Below, one piece after another: positions 44,930 through 54,579 of a stretch of DNA of 64,000 nt. Every line of letters begins with the position of its first letter. Positions within the stretch are counted from its first letter, which is position 1. Source of the DNA: Acetobacter garciniae (lineage in GTDB: Bacteria; Pseudomonadota; Alphaproteobacteria; Acetobacterales; Acetobacteraceae); assembly GCF_017377735.1 (NCBI RefSeq), contig NZ_JAFVMH010000002.1:496001-560000 (forward strand), in the 5' to 3' direction. The notes beneath the pieces were generated by a model. That model saw nothing but the letters and a program-made list of their open reading frames with translations. It did no database searches and was not told the origin of the DNA. A program made the position numbers and the translations under genes.

Positions 44930-47572
44930 GTGCATTTTAGCAAAGTCCCGTGCGTGAAACGCTGTTTTGCCGTTTCGCTTGCCGTGCTTCTGTCTTGTTC
45001 CGTCGCCATGCCAGGTCTGGGTGCGGGCAGGCGCGCACAGCCTGTGCGGCATGCGCGTCAGGCCCCTGCACCCCGGAAAAAACCGGCCCGGCCCGTCAAG
45101 GCGCCCGTCAAGACGGCGACCCCCGCGCAGGCCACCCCGCCAACGGCGGCACCCACCGGGGCCTCCGCGGCAGATGCCATCGTGCTCAAGGGCCTGCCTG
45201 CCGCCTGGGCGGCCACGGTGCTGGACAAGCCTGCTCCGCCGCCACCTCCTTCCCCCGCTTCGGCCTCGGCCGGCAACAAGCCCGCCAACGCGAAGACCGC
45301 CAAAACCACGCCCGCAAAGGCGGGTGCACCGGCCAATGCGGCAGTCGCGGCCGCTGGGGCCAACCAGGGTGGGGCGTCCGTTGCATCCTCGCAGGACCGG
45401 ATTCTCATCCCCACCCCCGCCGGTGTGGGGCTCGCTGCGTTCCAGAGCGGCAACCGCTTTATCATCGTTCTGGACAAAGCGGAGGCGATGGATACCAGCG
45501 CCCTGCGTGGCGATGGTATTTTCTCGGCCCTGACGGTCACCACCCTGCCGGATGCCACCCTGATCCAGGTGCCGCTGCCCGATACCCGCGAACTTTATCT
45601 GTCCCAGCAGATGGAAGGGTGGGTGCTTGGCGACAAGCCGCCGCCGGGCAACGATTACGGGGATCGCCGCGTCATCAACCCGCGTCAGGCGGAAGGCGGC
45701 ATTCTCTACCCCATGCGCCGCCCCGGCCGGGTGCTTTCCATTACCGACCCGGCATCGAACGCGCGGCTTCTGGTCGGCACGTCCACCACCGATGACGGCG
45801 GCATACTCTCCCTGCGCAAGGGGGAAGGATACGATGTGTGGCCCACGACGGAAGGCGTGGTCATTGCCGCGTGGTCGCAGGGGATCGGCCTGCGCGCAAC
45901 GCCTGAGGGTGCGCTGCTGAGCATGGACGGCAAGGCGTTCCCCGATACCGGGGCGGCCGTTTACGCCAGCGATGTCGATTTCAAATGGCTCGGGCTTCGG
46001 GACCTGCCGCTGCCGGACCTGGCCAAGCGTTTCCGTGCGGCAACACTGGCCGCGGCGGCGTCCGAGCCGGCCCAGCGTTTTGCCCGCCGGCTTGACGCAG
46101 CAAAAGCCGCTTTCGCCCTGGGCTCCTTCGTGGAAGCGCGCGGAATCCTGACCGTCGCCCTCGAGGACGACCCGGAGGAAGCCGCACAACCGTCTGTCCG
46201 TTTCCTGCTGGCCGCGTCGGAATTGCTGAGCGGGAACCGCCAGGGCGCGTCCTTGCTGGAAGGCCCATGGCCCGACAACCAGCAAAGGGCGGTCCAGCTT
46301 TGGCGCGGTTTGTATCTTGCCGCCCTGGGCGGGCGCGATACGGAGGCATCGCACATGCTGGCCCGCGATTTCGGGCGGCTCAAGAGCTATCCTGCCGCCG
46401 TGCGTGACACCATTCTGCCGGTCGCCGCCGAAGAAATCGGGCGTTACGGTTCGCAGGACGATGTGGAGGCCATGGGCAAGCTGCCCACGGGGGCACCGTA
46501 CGAGCTTGTCAGCGCGTTTACCCAACTGCGTTCGGGCAACCGCAAGGCGGCTTATGCCGGGTTCGAGAAACTGACCAGGGACAAGGACCCGCTCGTGGCT
46601 GAAAAAGCCATGGAGCAGAAGGTCTCGCTCGATCTGGCCAATGGCAGCATGACCCCGCCCGCGGCTGCGGATGCTTTCGAACTGCTGCTGCCCGATGCGC
46701 GCCTGGCAGGGCGCGAAGCACCCGTGCGCCTGTTGCAGGCCGATGCCTATATGCGCGCGCAGAACTGGCCCGCAGCCCTGGGCGCCATCGACAATGCCCT
46801 GTCTTCTCCCGCGCCGATTGCCGTATCCGTCACCACGCCTTTGCTGCTCCAGACCCTGGCGGGCATTGCGGCACAGGGGGCGAAGGAGACCGACAAAAAA
46901 GCGCTGCTATACGATACGGCCATGCTGAAATCGCATCTGTCCATTTTGCCGCCTGGCGAAAAAAAGGCGGAGGTCATGGGCGGGTATGCGGGCATGCTGC
47001 TGAACCTGGGGCTGCCTGATGACGCAGCCCAGGCCTATTCCGACGCCATTCCCATGCTGGACGGGGCGGAAGCCCGCGCGCGCCTGGGCGAAGGCCTGGC
47101 CAATGCCGATCTTGCGCGCAAGCGCCCGCAGGATGCCGTAACAGCCCTGACCCGGACCGATGCGCCCGACCTGCCCGATGACATCAAGGCGGCCAGGCGC
47201 CGGGCTGCGGCGCGCGTGGCTTTGGCGCTGGGTGACCAGGCCAAGGCGCTTTCCCTGTTGCAGGGCGATACAAGCCCCCAGGCGCTGGACACCAGCGCGC
47301 GCATTCATGAGGCAAAGAATGAATGGGCCATGGCCGCGGCCGATCTGCGCATAGTGGCCGAGACGGCCATTCCGCAAACCGGCACCCTGTCCGACAGCCA
47401 GCAGGCCCTTGCCCTGCGCCTGGCGTCCGACGCGTCGCAGGCAGGGGATCATGCAACGCTGGACTGGATTGCCGGTATTGTCGGCAACCGTTCCATGACG
47501 GGCGATAACGACCGGATGTTTCGGCTGCTCACCCAGCCGCCCGATGCCTCGATGGCTGCGGCCTCGCCGTAG
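44930..47572 (+). CDS. Large exported helical-repeat (TPR-like) protein near motor genes
   Basis: 880 residues. A signal peptide covers about 9-32 (VKRCFAVSLAVLLSCSVAM). A basic Pro/Ala/Lys low-complexity segment runs to about 155. A beta-rich domain follows at about 155-345 (DRILIPTPAGVGLAAFQSGN, VIAAWSQGIGLRATPEGALL). The last 500 residues or so are amphipathic helical repeats of TPR/SEL1 style (AAKAAFALGSFVEARGILTV, GGYAGMLLNLGLPDDAAQAY, RVALALGDQAKALSLL). The GTG at 44930 is the start used; GTG 44954 is an alternative. I do not know the family. Its place among motility genes and a MotE-like gene 2.5 kb downstream suggest a periplasmic motility role, by inference only. Confidence 0.7.
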   Translation: MHFSKVPCVKRCFAVSLAVLLSCSVAMPGLGAGRRAQPVRHARQAPAPRKKPARPVKAPVKTATPAQATPPTAAPTGASAADAIVLKGLPAAWAATVLDKPAPPPPPSPASASAGNKPANAKTAKTTPAKAGAPANAAVAAAGANQGGASVASSQDRILIPTPAGVGLAAFQSGNRFIIVLDKAEAMDTSALRGDGIFSALTVTTLPDATLIQVPLPDTRELYLSQQMEGWVLGDKPPPGNDYGDRRVINPRQAEGGILYPMRRPGRVLSITDPASNARLLVGTSTTDDGGILSLRKGEGYDVWPTTEGVVIAAWSQGIGLRATPEGALLSMDGKAFPDTGAAVYASDVDFKWLGLRDLPLPDLAKRFRAATLAAAASEPAQRFARRLDAAKAAFALGSFVEARGILTVALEDDPEEAAQPSVRFLLAASELLSGNRQGASLLEGPWPDNQQRAVQLWRGLYLAALGGRDTEASHMLARDFGRLKSYPAAVRDTILPVAAEEIGRYGSQDDVEAMGKLPTGAPYELVSAFTQLRSGNRKAAYAGFEKLTRDKDPLVAEKAMEQKVSLDLANGSMTPPAAADAFELLLPDARLAGREAPVRLLQADAYMRAQNWPAALGAIDNALSSPAPIAVSVTTPLLLQTLAGIAAQGAKETDKKALLYDTAMLKSHLSILPPGEKKAEVMGGYAGMLLNLGLPDDAAQAYSDAIPMLDGAEARARLGEGLANADLARKRPQDAVTALTRTDAPDLPDDIKAARRRAAARVALALGDQAKALSLLQGDTSPQALDTSARIHEAKNEWAMAAADLRIVAETAIPQTGTLSDSQQALALRLASDASQAGDHATLDWIAGIVGNRSMTGDNDRMFRLLTQPPDASMAAASP

Positions 47573-47662
47573 GGATCTGGTCGTATCGCCGCTTGGCTGG
47601 CGGATGGCTGCGCCGGACCTGGCGTGATCGTGCTTCGGCCCGGTGCTTTTTGATGCGGCGTT

Positions 47663-48451
47663 TCAGTGCCCGGTCAATGCCTGCACCCAGCCCGGCAGGG
47701 CGGGACAGGCCTGGACCAGCAGGGTAAGTGTCAGCCCCATGGCGAAGGACGGCCCCATGGGGCGCGCCCAGGTCCGTTCCGGCCCGTCCAGGTAGACATG
47801 GCGGGGTGGCGGGATATTGAGGGCGCGCATGACCACGCAGGATGCCCAGTGGAGCAGCGCGCTCAGCAGCAGGAACGTCGACAGATGGGTGCTGCCCACC
47901 CACGCGCCGCAGGCCGTGGCCATGGTGATATCCCCGCCCGAGAGAAAATTGGCCCTTAGCGAGATGGACATGAATGTCAGCGCCAGGCTGACGGCCACCC
48001 ATGCCGCCGCCGCCCCCAGAATGGCCGCGTTGGCGCTGTCATGCAGGACGTTGGAGACAAGCCCCGCCAGCATCATGGGCACGAGCACGTAGGTCGGCAT
48101 CCAGCCTTCCATATAGTCGAGCAGGGCGGCCAGGCAGGCGAAATTGAGTGCGATCGCGTCCGCCACGGCCACGCCGGGCGGCATGCTGGCCAGGAAAATG
48201 ATGCATAGCGAGGATGTCAGCAGGCAGCTTGCGGTGATCTCGCGCCTGCGTTGCGCCGTGGCGGCCGGTGGCCCGGCGCGTATGCCGCCGATCATGGGCA
48301 GCCAGCGCAGGGCCGCGCGGTAAAGCACCACCGATATGGGGAACCACAACGCGATCCCGAGCCCCGCCATGCTGGCCCTGCTGTCATGGGCCAGCAGGCT
48401 CCAGACAACCATGACGGCCGTCGCCCCGGCGGACAGGAGCGTATCGCTCAT
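47663..48451 (-). CDS. A24 (prepilin-peptidase-like) membrane aspartic protease
   Basis: 262 residues with six to seven membrane helices and no N-terminal methylase-type cysteine domain, as in CpaA/TadV-type peptidases. Both catalytic aspartates look kept: the first in ALLDYMEGWMPTYVL and the second in the FLSGGDITMATACGAWVG block. The C-terminal MGPSFAMGLTLTLL matches the PilD-type end. It would cleave prepilin leaders on the cytoplasmic face. No pilin or secretion genes are nearby, and it runs against the flagellar genes on both sides. Confidence 0.75.
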   Translation of the reverse strand: MSDTLLSAGATAVMVVWSLLAHDSRASMAGLGIALWFPISVVLYRAALRWLPMIGGIRAGPPAATAQRRREITASCLLTSSLCIIFLASMPPGVAVADAIALNFACLAALLDYMEGWMPTYVLVPMMLAGLVSNVLHDSANAAILGAAAAWVAVSLALTFMSISLRANFLSGGDITMATACGAWVGSTHLSTFLLLSALLHWASCVVMRALNIPPPRHVYLDGPERTWARPMGPSFAMGLTLTLLVQACPALPGWVQALTGH

Positions 48452-48680
48452 GCCAGGTTTCCGTATCCCGTTCTTGCCTGATCCATTGGGCCCTGCATGA
48501 CCTGTCCTGCCTGAAATCCTGATTTAGCCATATCCGACATCCGCCCCGAAGCAAATCTTGCGATACCGAGAAAACTGTGGATTTCGATGCAGCCCCACGG
48601 TATCCATGACCTCATGGGTCTGTGATGGCCCTTGTTGGAACATTCAGGCGCGCGGGACGCGGGAAGGAAGTAGACGCCAC

Positions 48681-49097
48681 ATGCTGGAAGCACTGTCACC
48701 CCACACCACGCAGGCCAGTACCGGCACGGATGTGCTGGGTCTTGCCGAACGCCGCATGCAGTGGCTGCAGACGCGGGAATCCGTTCTGGCGGGCAATGTC
48801 GCCAATGCGGATACACCGGGTTACGTGGCCAAGGACATTGCCCCGTTCCAGGGTGTGTTGCAGTCGCAGATGACCATGATGCTGGCCCAGACCGAGGCCG
48901 GGCACCTGCCCGGGCGCAGCGGCAGTGCGGAAGCCCGCAAGGTCGGCGGCACGTCCTCGCCCGACGGGAACGAGGTCACGCTGGAAACCGAACTGGAAAA
49001 AGTGGCTGATACCAACGACCAGCAGCGTTTTGCGACAAGTGCCTACAGCACCTATATGTCGATGTATACGATCGCCCTGGGCGCAAGCGGCAGCTAG
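48681..49097 (+). CDS. flgB: Flagellar basal-body rod protein FlgB
   Basis: Proximal rod subunit. ATG 48681 (AAGGAAG upstream) gives 138 residues with the family block RMQWLQTRESVLAGNVANAD, TPGYVAKDI and a C-terminal helix QQRFATSAYSTYMSMYTIAL. It is followed after 12 bases by flgC. The gene fliE, which usually completes this trio, is missing. Confidence 0.94.
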   Translation: MLEALSPHTTQASTGTDVLGLAERRMQWLQTRESVLAGNVANADTPGYVAKDIAPFQGVLQSQMTMMLAQTEAGHLPGRSGSAEARKVGGTSSPDGNEVTLETELEKVADTNDQQRFATSAYSTYMSMYTIALGASGS

Positions 49098-49109
49098 GCA
49101 GGGTAGAAG

Positions 49110-49517
49110 ATGGATTTTTCGGATACCATAGGTATTTCCGCCTCCGGCATGCAGGCCCAGGCGGATCGGCTGCGGGTCGTGTCGGAAAACCTGGCCAACC
49201 AGGAAACGACAGGCACAACGGCCGGGTCCGACCCGTATCGGCGCAAGACGATCACGTTCAAGGAAACCCTGAACCACGAGACCGGCGCATCCAGCGTGCA
49301 GGTCAAGACTATCGGTCAGGACCAGACACCGTTCGAAACACGGTACGAACCGGGCCACCCGGCGGCGGACGCCAAGGGCTATGTGAAGGTGCCCAATGTG
49401 AACATGATGGTGGAAGTCATGGATTCACACGAGGCCCAGCATTCCTACGAAGCCAATCTGAACACCATGCAGATTACCCGCTCCATGCTGACCCGCACTA
49501 TCAACCTGATGAAATAA
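49110..49517 (+). CDS. flgC: Flagellar basal-body rod protein FlgC
   Basis: Proximal rod subunit of 135 residues. It has the N-terminal rod signature IGISASGMQAQADRLRVVSE, NLANQETTGT and the C-terminal block NVNMMVEVMDSHEAQHSYEA, NLNTMQITRSML. It is the second gene of a two-gene flgBC unit; a long gap follows. Confidence 0.95.
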   Translation: MDFSDTIGISASGMQAQADRLRVVSENLANQETTGTTAGSDPYRRKTITFKETLNHETGASSVQVKTIGQDQTPFETRYEPGHPAADAKGYVKVPNVNMMVEVMDSHEAQHSYEANLNTMQITRSMLTRTINLMK

Positions 49518-50100
49518 TCCCGCCTCTTTTGGGGGCCGCTCTGCGCCGCCCGGGGGCAGCCCCGGGGCGGTGATGCCGGGTGTGTTCTCCAGGCAGGGGC
49601 AGGTCCGGCCGGGCGGGGTTTTGGATCGCCCTGCAAGGCGGCAGAATTGTCACACGCGGCGTATGTCTGCGGCCTGGGCAACGGGGTGCCGCCCCGCCTG
49701 CCGGGAAAAGGGCTTTTTCTTCAATAACTTCGGCATGAATATACGCCGGGCCTGGCACTGGCCCGGCCGCCATGCACGTCGGGCGGCGGGAAAGAACGAG
49801 AGAAAAAGGCGCGAATGTGGCGATAGCAACGCTTGACAGGAGCCTTGGGTTCGCAGCATCAACAACAATTGTAGCGTTAGATTTTCCAACTTGTGGCCAT
49901 ACGGTTCTGAAAAAATAAAAAGTGACCGATTTATATGAAATATGAATGGGTTGGCTATCAGGAATACACAGCGCAAAAGCGGTCCGGGAAGACAGGGCCC
50001 GATATTGGACCGAAGGTCTGTTGTGTGCTCATGTTTCGAAACGTGACAGGGGCATTCCGTATCAATCGTCGGCAGTGACCGGCAGGTGAGCTAGGTCGTC
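49518..50100. other. Intergenic region between flgC and the MotE-like gene
   Basis: 583 bases with no ORF I would defend. A GC-rich hairpin CCGCC-CGGGG/CCCCG-GGGCGG (49546-49570) just after flgC may end the transcript although no T run follows. The stretch 49855-49970 is AT-rich and is the likely site of a promoter for the MotE-fliF-fliP operon. Confidence 0.5.
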
Positions 50101-51072
50101 ATGCTAATACCCCGCTTGTCATTCGGGAAGCTTGTGCATATTTCGTCAAGTCTCATGACGCTGTTGCTGGCGATGAACATGCACGCGCTTGCCGGACATT
50201 TCAGAGACGATACCCAGGATACGGGCGGTCAGTCGACTGGGCGGCCGGCGGTCAGTGCCGGCGCGTCCGATGCCGCCAAGGCGGCCACCACGAACGGGGC
50301 CGATGCGGATACGTCCAATTCCGTGACCGCCACCAGCGCGGACCGCAATGCCATTGAAGGCTGGAAGTCCGTCCTGCCGACCACAGCCGAGGCACCTAGC
50401 CCCCCCGTTGCAGCCGCTGCCCCGCCGGCCGAGCCCGCTCCGGCCGCGCCCACGGGCGGAAAGGTCATAACGGCCGAGGCCGACTGCCCCAAGGATATTT
50501 CCTGTTCGGGCGGTGCGGTGCTGGTCGCAAGCCAGTCCAATGAAAGCGATCCCGCCGTGAACCGGGCCGAGACCGACCTTGTTAAAGGGCTGCTCGCCCG
50601 CCAGGTCGATGTGGATAGCGAACAGAAGGAACTGGAAGTCCAAAAGCATGTGCTCGACGCCGCGAAAGCGGCACTGGACGAGAAAATGCATGTGCTGGAC
50701 AACTCGCTCGCAGTACTGGCCGAAAAGCAGGCCGCCCATCAGGAGACACTTTCGGCCGAGACCGACAGGCTGGTGCGGATCTACGAGGAAATGCCCCCCA
50801 AGGAAGCGGCCGCCGTTTTCAACATCATGGATATCCATGTGCTGGTCTCGGTCGCGAGCAAGATGACGCCGCGCAAGATCTCTGCCGTCATGGGCTACAT
50901 GATGCCCGAGCGTGTCAATCTGGTCTCGCAATATATGGCGGGTGTGCGCAGCTTCCGCCCGGCTCATGTGCCGGGGGCGGATTCCGCGGCGGATGGTACG
51001 GCGGCCTCCTGGCTGGCGGGGAATTCCACCGCCCAGCCCGCGCGGGAGACGCTGAAGCTGTCGCGGCAGTAA
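50101..51072 (+). CDS. MotE-like flagellar motility protein (MgtE N-terminal-like fold)
   Basis: 323 residues. A hydrophobic N-terminus (LVHISSSLMTLLLAMNMHAL) serves as a signal or anchor. It is followed by an Ala/Pro-rich linker with two cysteines (ADCPKDISCSG), a coiled coil (about 170-245) and the conserved MotE block RIYEEMPPKEAAAVFNIMD to VASKMTPRKISAVMGYMMPE, RVNLVSQYM. In Sinorhizobium MotE is a periplasmic chaperone of the motility protein MotC. Here it heads the genes leading to fliF. Confidence 0.8.
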   Translation: MLIPRLSFGKLVHISSSLMTLLLAMNMHALAGHFRDDTQDTGGQSTGRPAVSAGASDAAKAATTNGADADTSNSVTATSADRNAIEGWKSVLPTTAEAPSPPVAAAAPPAEPAPAAPTGGKVITAEADCPKDISCSGGAVLVASQSNESDPAVNRAETDLVKGLLARQVDVDSEQKELEVQKHVLDAAKAALDEKMHVLDNSLAVLAEKQAAHQETLSAETDRLVRIYEEMPPKEAAAVFNIMDIHVLVSVASKMTPRKISAVMGYMMPERVNLVSQYMAGVRSFRPAHVPGADSAADGTAASWLAGNSTAQPARETLKLSRQ

Positions 51073-51279
51073 GAACAATGCAGGCTGCAAGGCAGGCTCT
51101 TGCCGTGAATGGGCGGGTGTGGTTCATGCGTTTATGCGTGGGAGTGCCCGGCATGCGGGGCCACCAGGCCCGGATGTGCCAGAGGGGTGTCGCGCCCGAC
51201 AGGGTAATGGGTGCCATGGGCGGGGCTGGGCCGCGCAGGCATGGCGTATGCAAGTCATGAGTGACAGGAACGGGTGTCT

Positions 51280-51615
51280 ATGATGATCAAGTCCCGCATC
51301 GCCGTCTGTCTGGCCCTGCTTGTTGCGGGATGTTCGCCCGATACGGTCGCACGTCATCTGACCGGGCGCGAATGCAATGCCGGCTATATACAGGAGGGGG
51401 AGGACTGGTGTGCCCCGCCCGAACGCCCGCCGGTGCCGCAGCCCTACTGCACGCAAAGCTGGAATGGCGTGGATTGCTGGAGCCGCCCGGACCAGATGCC
51501 CAATGTCGCCCGGTCGGTGGCCGAAGGGCCGACAGGGCTGACGCAGGACCAGAATGCGAACAGGCTGAACATGCCGGTCAAGCAGATCCCGCCGACCAAC
51601 GCCTATATTCCGTAG
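51280..51615 (+). CDS. Small lipoprotein in the flagellar cluster
   Basis: 112 residues with a lipobox LLVAGC (lipidated Cys18) after MMIKSRIAVCLA. The mature part has paired cysteines (GRECNAGYIQEGEDWCAPP; PQPYCTQSWNGVDCWSRP) that could form two disulfides. I know no function. Position between the MotE-like gene and fliF, on the same strand, suggests an outer-membrane or periplasmic motility accessory. The ATG at 51280 follows AGGAA; ATG 51283 is also possible. Confidence 0.72.
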   Translation: MMIKSRIAVCLALLVAGCSPDTVARHLTGRECNAGYIQEGEDWCAPPERPPVPQPYCTQSWNGVDCWSRPDQMPNVARSVAEGPTGLTQDQNANRLNMPVKQIPPTNAYIP

Positions 51616-51865
51616 CGGCGGGAACGGGCGGGGGCGGCGGCCTTCGTTCTGGTCCATCCGTCCTGCGGTACGACACAGATGATTTTATCCATGCGGGAGA
51701 GCGTGCGGGGGGCCGGAAAAATGGCGTCTCGCAATGTCCGCCCCGCCTTGACGCGGATTACAATGCAATGGCAAGGCGAGAGGCGAAGGGGTGCTGAATG
51801 GTTGAGTTGACCGGAGGATTATGTGACGTCCCGATCCCGTGTTGCCATAGCGTAGCGGCTACGTG

Positions 51866-53530
51866 ATGCAGAATATACTGGCCAGCCTGAAAAGCCTTGG
51901 GCGCACGCGTCTGTTCGCACTTGGGGCTGCGGCGGCATTGCTTTTGGGGGTTATCGGGGTTTTCGCATTCCGTGGCAGCACGCAGTCGATGGCCCTTCTC
52001 TATGGCGATCTCGACCTGAACGAAGCCGCCCAGATGGTCGAGGACCTGAACAAGTCCCATATTTCCTCGACCACCAGCCCCGATGGCACCAGCCTTTACG
52101 TACCGCGCGACAAGGTGGCCAGCGCGCGCCTGCTGCTGGCGCGCGATGGCCTGCCCAGCGGGGGGGCGGTGGGTTACGAACTGTTCGACAAGAGCGGCAC
52201 CCTGACCAGCACGCAGTTCGAGCAGAATATCAACGAAACCCGGGCGATGGAGGGCGAGCTGGAACGCTCGATCCGCCTGCTGCGGGGCGTGCGCAACGTG
52301 CGTGTGCATCTTGTCCTGCCGCATCGTGACCTGTTTTCGACCCAGACCAGCCCGTCCCAGGCCAGCGTCGTGCTGGATATCGGGCGTTCGGGGCGTATGG
52401 CGGCGGACGGGATTCTGGCCATCCAGAACCTTGTCGCCGCGGCCGTTCCGGGCCTGCGGCCGCAGAATATTTCCATTGTCGATACGCGGGGCGATGTTCT
52501 GGCCAAGCCGGGTGATCCCGACAGCACGGCGGGCCAGGAATCCACGCTGGAAAAACTGCGCTCGGCCGAGGAACAACGTCTGGCCCAGGCGGTGGAGGAC
52601 ATGCTGGTGCCCACCTTGGGGGCCGGGCATGTGCGTGCGCGTGCGGCCGTGACCATGAACACGGACGAGATACGCGAAACCGAAGAAAGCTACGACCCCA
52701 ACCAGCAGGTCCTGCGCTCGCAGCAGACGACATCGGACAAGAACGTCAATACCGAGGCAAGCCCGAATACATCGGTCAGCAACAATCTGCCCAACGCCAA
52801 TGCGAACCAGAACAACCGGGCCGGCTCCAGCGACGACCGGGAAGAGGAAACCGATAATTACGAGATCGGCAAGCGTGTGCGTGTGGTCAACCAGACCCGT
52901 CCGCGCGTGTCCCGGGTCAGCCTGGCCGTGCTGGTCGATGGAACGCTGAGCGAGGACAAGTCCGGCAAGCAGGTCTGGCAGCCTCTGGGCGATGCGGAAC
53001 TGGCCCGGATCACGGCGCTGGCCAAGACGGCCATCGGCTACGACAAGTCGCGCGGGGATGATGTCAATGTCGTCTCCATGCGCTTCATGCCCGATGGCGG
53101 GCTTGGTTTCGCGCCCGAATCCAGTTCCATGTTCACGCGTGAGACCCTTATCTACGTGGCGGAATGGGTCATTCCCATTCTTCTTGCCCTGGGGGCCATC
53201 TATATCGCCCTGCGTCCCATGCTGCGCCGCGGCAAGCTCGGCCTGCCCGCCCTGGCAGGTGGGGCCGCCGGTGCAGGTGCGGGCGGTGCGGATGTGGGCG
53301 CGGGCGCGGGTGCTGCGGGCACGGCGGCCCTGGCCCGTTCGGCCGGTCCCGCCCTTATTCCCGCAGATGGCGCCAGTGCTGATCCGACGGTCAGTATCGA
53401 AGGGGTTGACGGTCAGATGCGGCGCGAAGCGCTTGCGGCCGTGCTGACCCATATGGGCGAAAGCCCGCGTGAGACTGTCTTTATCATTCGTAACTGGTTG
53501 GCGGCGGCGGACGTCAAGAAGGGAGCATAA
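51866..53530 (+). CDS. fliF: Flagellar MS-ring protein FliF
   Basis: Forms the inner-membrane MS ring on which the motor and export gate assemble. The 554 residues have a first helix at about 16-35, the secretin-like ring-building domains (MALLYGDLDLNEAAQMVEDL, LLARDGLPSGGAVGYELFD, LERSIRLLRGVRNVRVHLVL), a long Asn-rich loop (about 290-330), a second helix (WVIPILLALGAIYIALRPML, about 433-452) and a C-terminal FliG-binding segment (GESPRETVFIIRNWLAA). FliG starts two bases after its stop. Confidence 0.96.
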   Translation: MQNILASLKSLGRTRLFALGAAAALLLGVIGVFAFRGSTQSMALLYGDLDLNEAAQMVEDLNKSHISSTTSPDGTSLYVPRDKVASARLLLARDGLPSGGAVGYELFDKSGTLTSTQFEQNINETRAMEGELERSIRLLRGVRNVRVHLVLPHRDLFSTQTSPSQASVVLDIGRSGRMAADGILAIQNLVAAAVPGLRPQNISIVDTRGDVLAKPGDPDSTAGQESTLEKLRSAEEQRLAQAVEDMLVPTLGAGHVRARAAVTMNTDEIRETEESYDPNQQVLRSQQTTSDKNVNTEASPNTSVSNNLPNANANQNNRAGSSDDREEETDNYEIGKRVRVVNQTRPRVSRVSLAVLVDGTLSEDKSGKQVWQPLGDAELARITALAKTAIGYDKSRGDDVNVVSMRFMPDGGLGFAPESSSMFTRETLIYVAEWVIPILLALGAIYIALRPMLRRGKLGLPALAGGAAGAGAGGADVGAGAGAAGTAALARSAGPALIPADGASADPTVSIEGVDGQMRREALAAVLTHMGESPRETVFIIRNWLAAADVKKGA

Positions 53531-53532
53531 CC

Positions 53533-54579
53533 GTGGCCGAGCCCGCTAGCATGACTTTGGAGGGCGCGCAGGGCGCGTTGCAACCGGCCCTGAACGGGCG
53601 ACAGAAGGCGGCCATCCTTATGCTTGCTGTCGGGCGTGAACAGGCGGCAAAAATACTCAAGCTCCTGCACGAGGACGAAATTCGCGATATTTCCATTGCG
53701 ATGTCGAGCCTGGGTATCGTCAAAGCCGAGGTGGTGGAGCAGGTCTGTCTGGAATTCGCCAAGAATTTCGAATCCCCCGAAGGCCTTGTCGGCACCTACG
53801 AGACGACGGAAGAATTCCTGCGCAAGGCGCTGCCGCAGGACCAGGTCGAAAAGATCATGGACGAGATCCGTGGTCCGGCAGGCCGTACCATGTGGGACAA
53901 GCTGGGCAACGTGCAGGAGACGGTGCTGGCCAACTACCTGCGCAGCGAATACCCGCAGACGGCAGCCGTTATTCTCAGCCGCCTGCAGCCCGCCCATGCC
54001 GCCCGCGTGCTGGCCTTGCTCCCCGAGGATTACGCGACCGATGTGATGATGCGCATCCTGCATATGGAGACGGTGCAGCGCGAGGTGCTGGACAGCGTGG
54101 AGGCCACGCTGCGTTCGGAATTCATTTCCTCCCTCGGGCGTTCGGCCAAGCGGGACAGTTACGAACTTCTGGCCGAGGTATTCAATAACTTCGACCGCAA
54201 GACAGAAACGCGCCTGATGGACGCCATGGACAAGCGCAACCATGACGACATGGAAAAGGTGAAGGCGCTGATGTTCACCTTTGAGGACATCAAGCGCCTG
54301 CCGCATGAATCCGTCATGCGTATCGTGGCCGAAATCGATCGCGAAAAGCTGCCGCTTGCCCTCAAAGGGGCGTCCGAGACGGTGCGGACCATGTTCCTGG
54401 CCTGTATGTCCAAGCGTGCCGGCAGCATCCTGCTTGAGGAAATTTCGGCCCTGGGGCCGGTCCGCGTCAAGGATGCGGACGCCGCGCAGTCGGATATTGT
54501 CGCCACGATCAAGAACATGGCCAATGCCGGGGAAATTGACCTGACCGACAATGGCGGCAATGACGAGATCATTCCGTGA
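53533..54579 (+). CDS. fliG: Flagellar motor switch protein FliG
   Basis: Rotor protein that turns stator torque into rotation. From a GTG behind AAGAAGGGAG the 348 residues hold the N domain (GRQKAAILMLAVGREQAAKI), the middle domain with the EHPQ-like SEYPQTAAVILSRLQP, and the C domain with the charged torque helix MFTFEDIKRLPHESVMRIV. Its stop overlaps the fliH start (GTGA at 54576-54579). Confidence 0.97.
   Translation: MAEPASMTLEGAQGALQPALNGRQKAAILMLAVGREQAAKILKLLHEDEIRDISIAMSSLGIVKAEVVEQVCLEFAKNFESPEGLVGTYETTEEFLRKALPQDQVEKIMDEIRGPAGRTMWDKLGNVQETVLANYLRSEYPQTAAVILSRLQPAHAARVLALLPEDYATDVMMRILHMETVQREVLDSVEATLRSEFISSLGRSAKRDSYELLAEVFNNFDRKTETRLMDAMDKRNHDDMEKVKALMFTFEDIKRLPHESVMRIVAEIDREKLPLALKGASETVRTMFLACMSKRAGSILLEEISALGPVRVKDADAAQSDIVATIKNMANAGEIDLTDNGGNDEIIP

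Noticed and set aside
49570..49836. An 88-codon open frame after flgC
   Set aside because: It has no good ribosome-binding site, a composition unlike its neighbours and no recognisable pattern; it runs into the AT-rich promoter region.
51078..51260. A 60-codon open frame between the MotE-like gene and the lipoprotein
   Set aside because: No ribosome-binding site at its ATG, irregular Arg/Gly/Met composition, and it reads through the leader of the lipoprotein gene.
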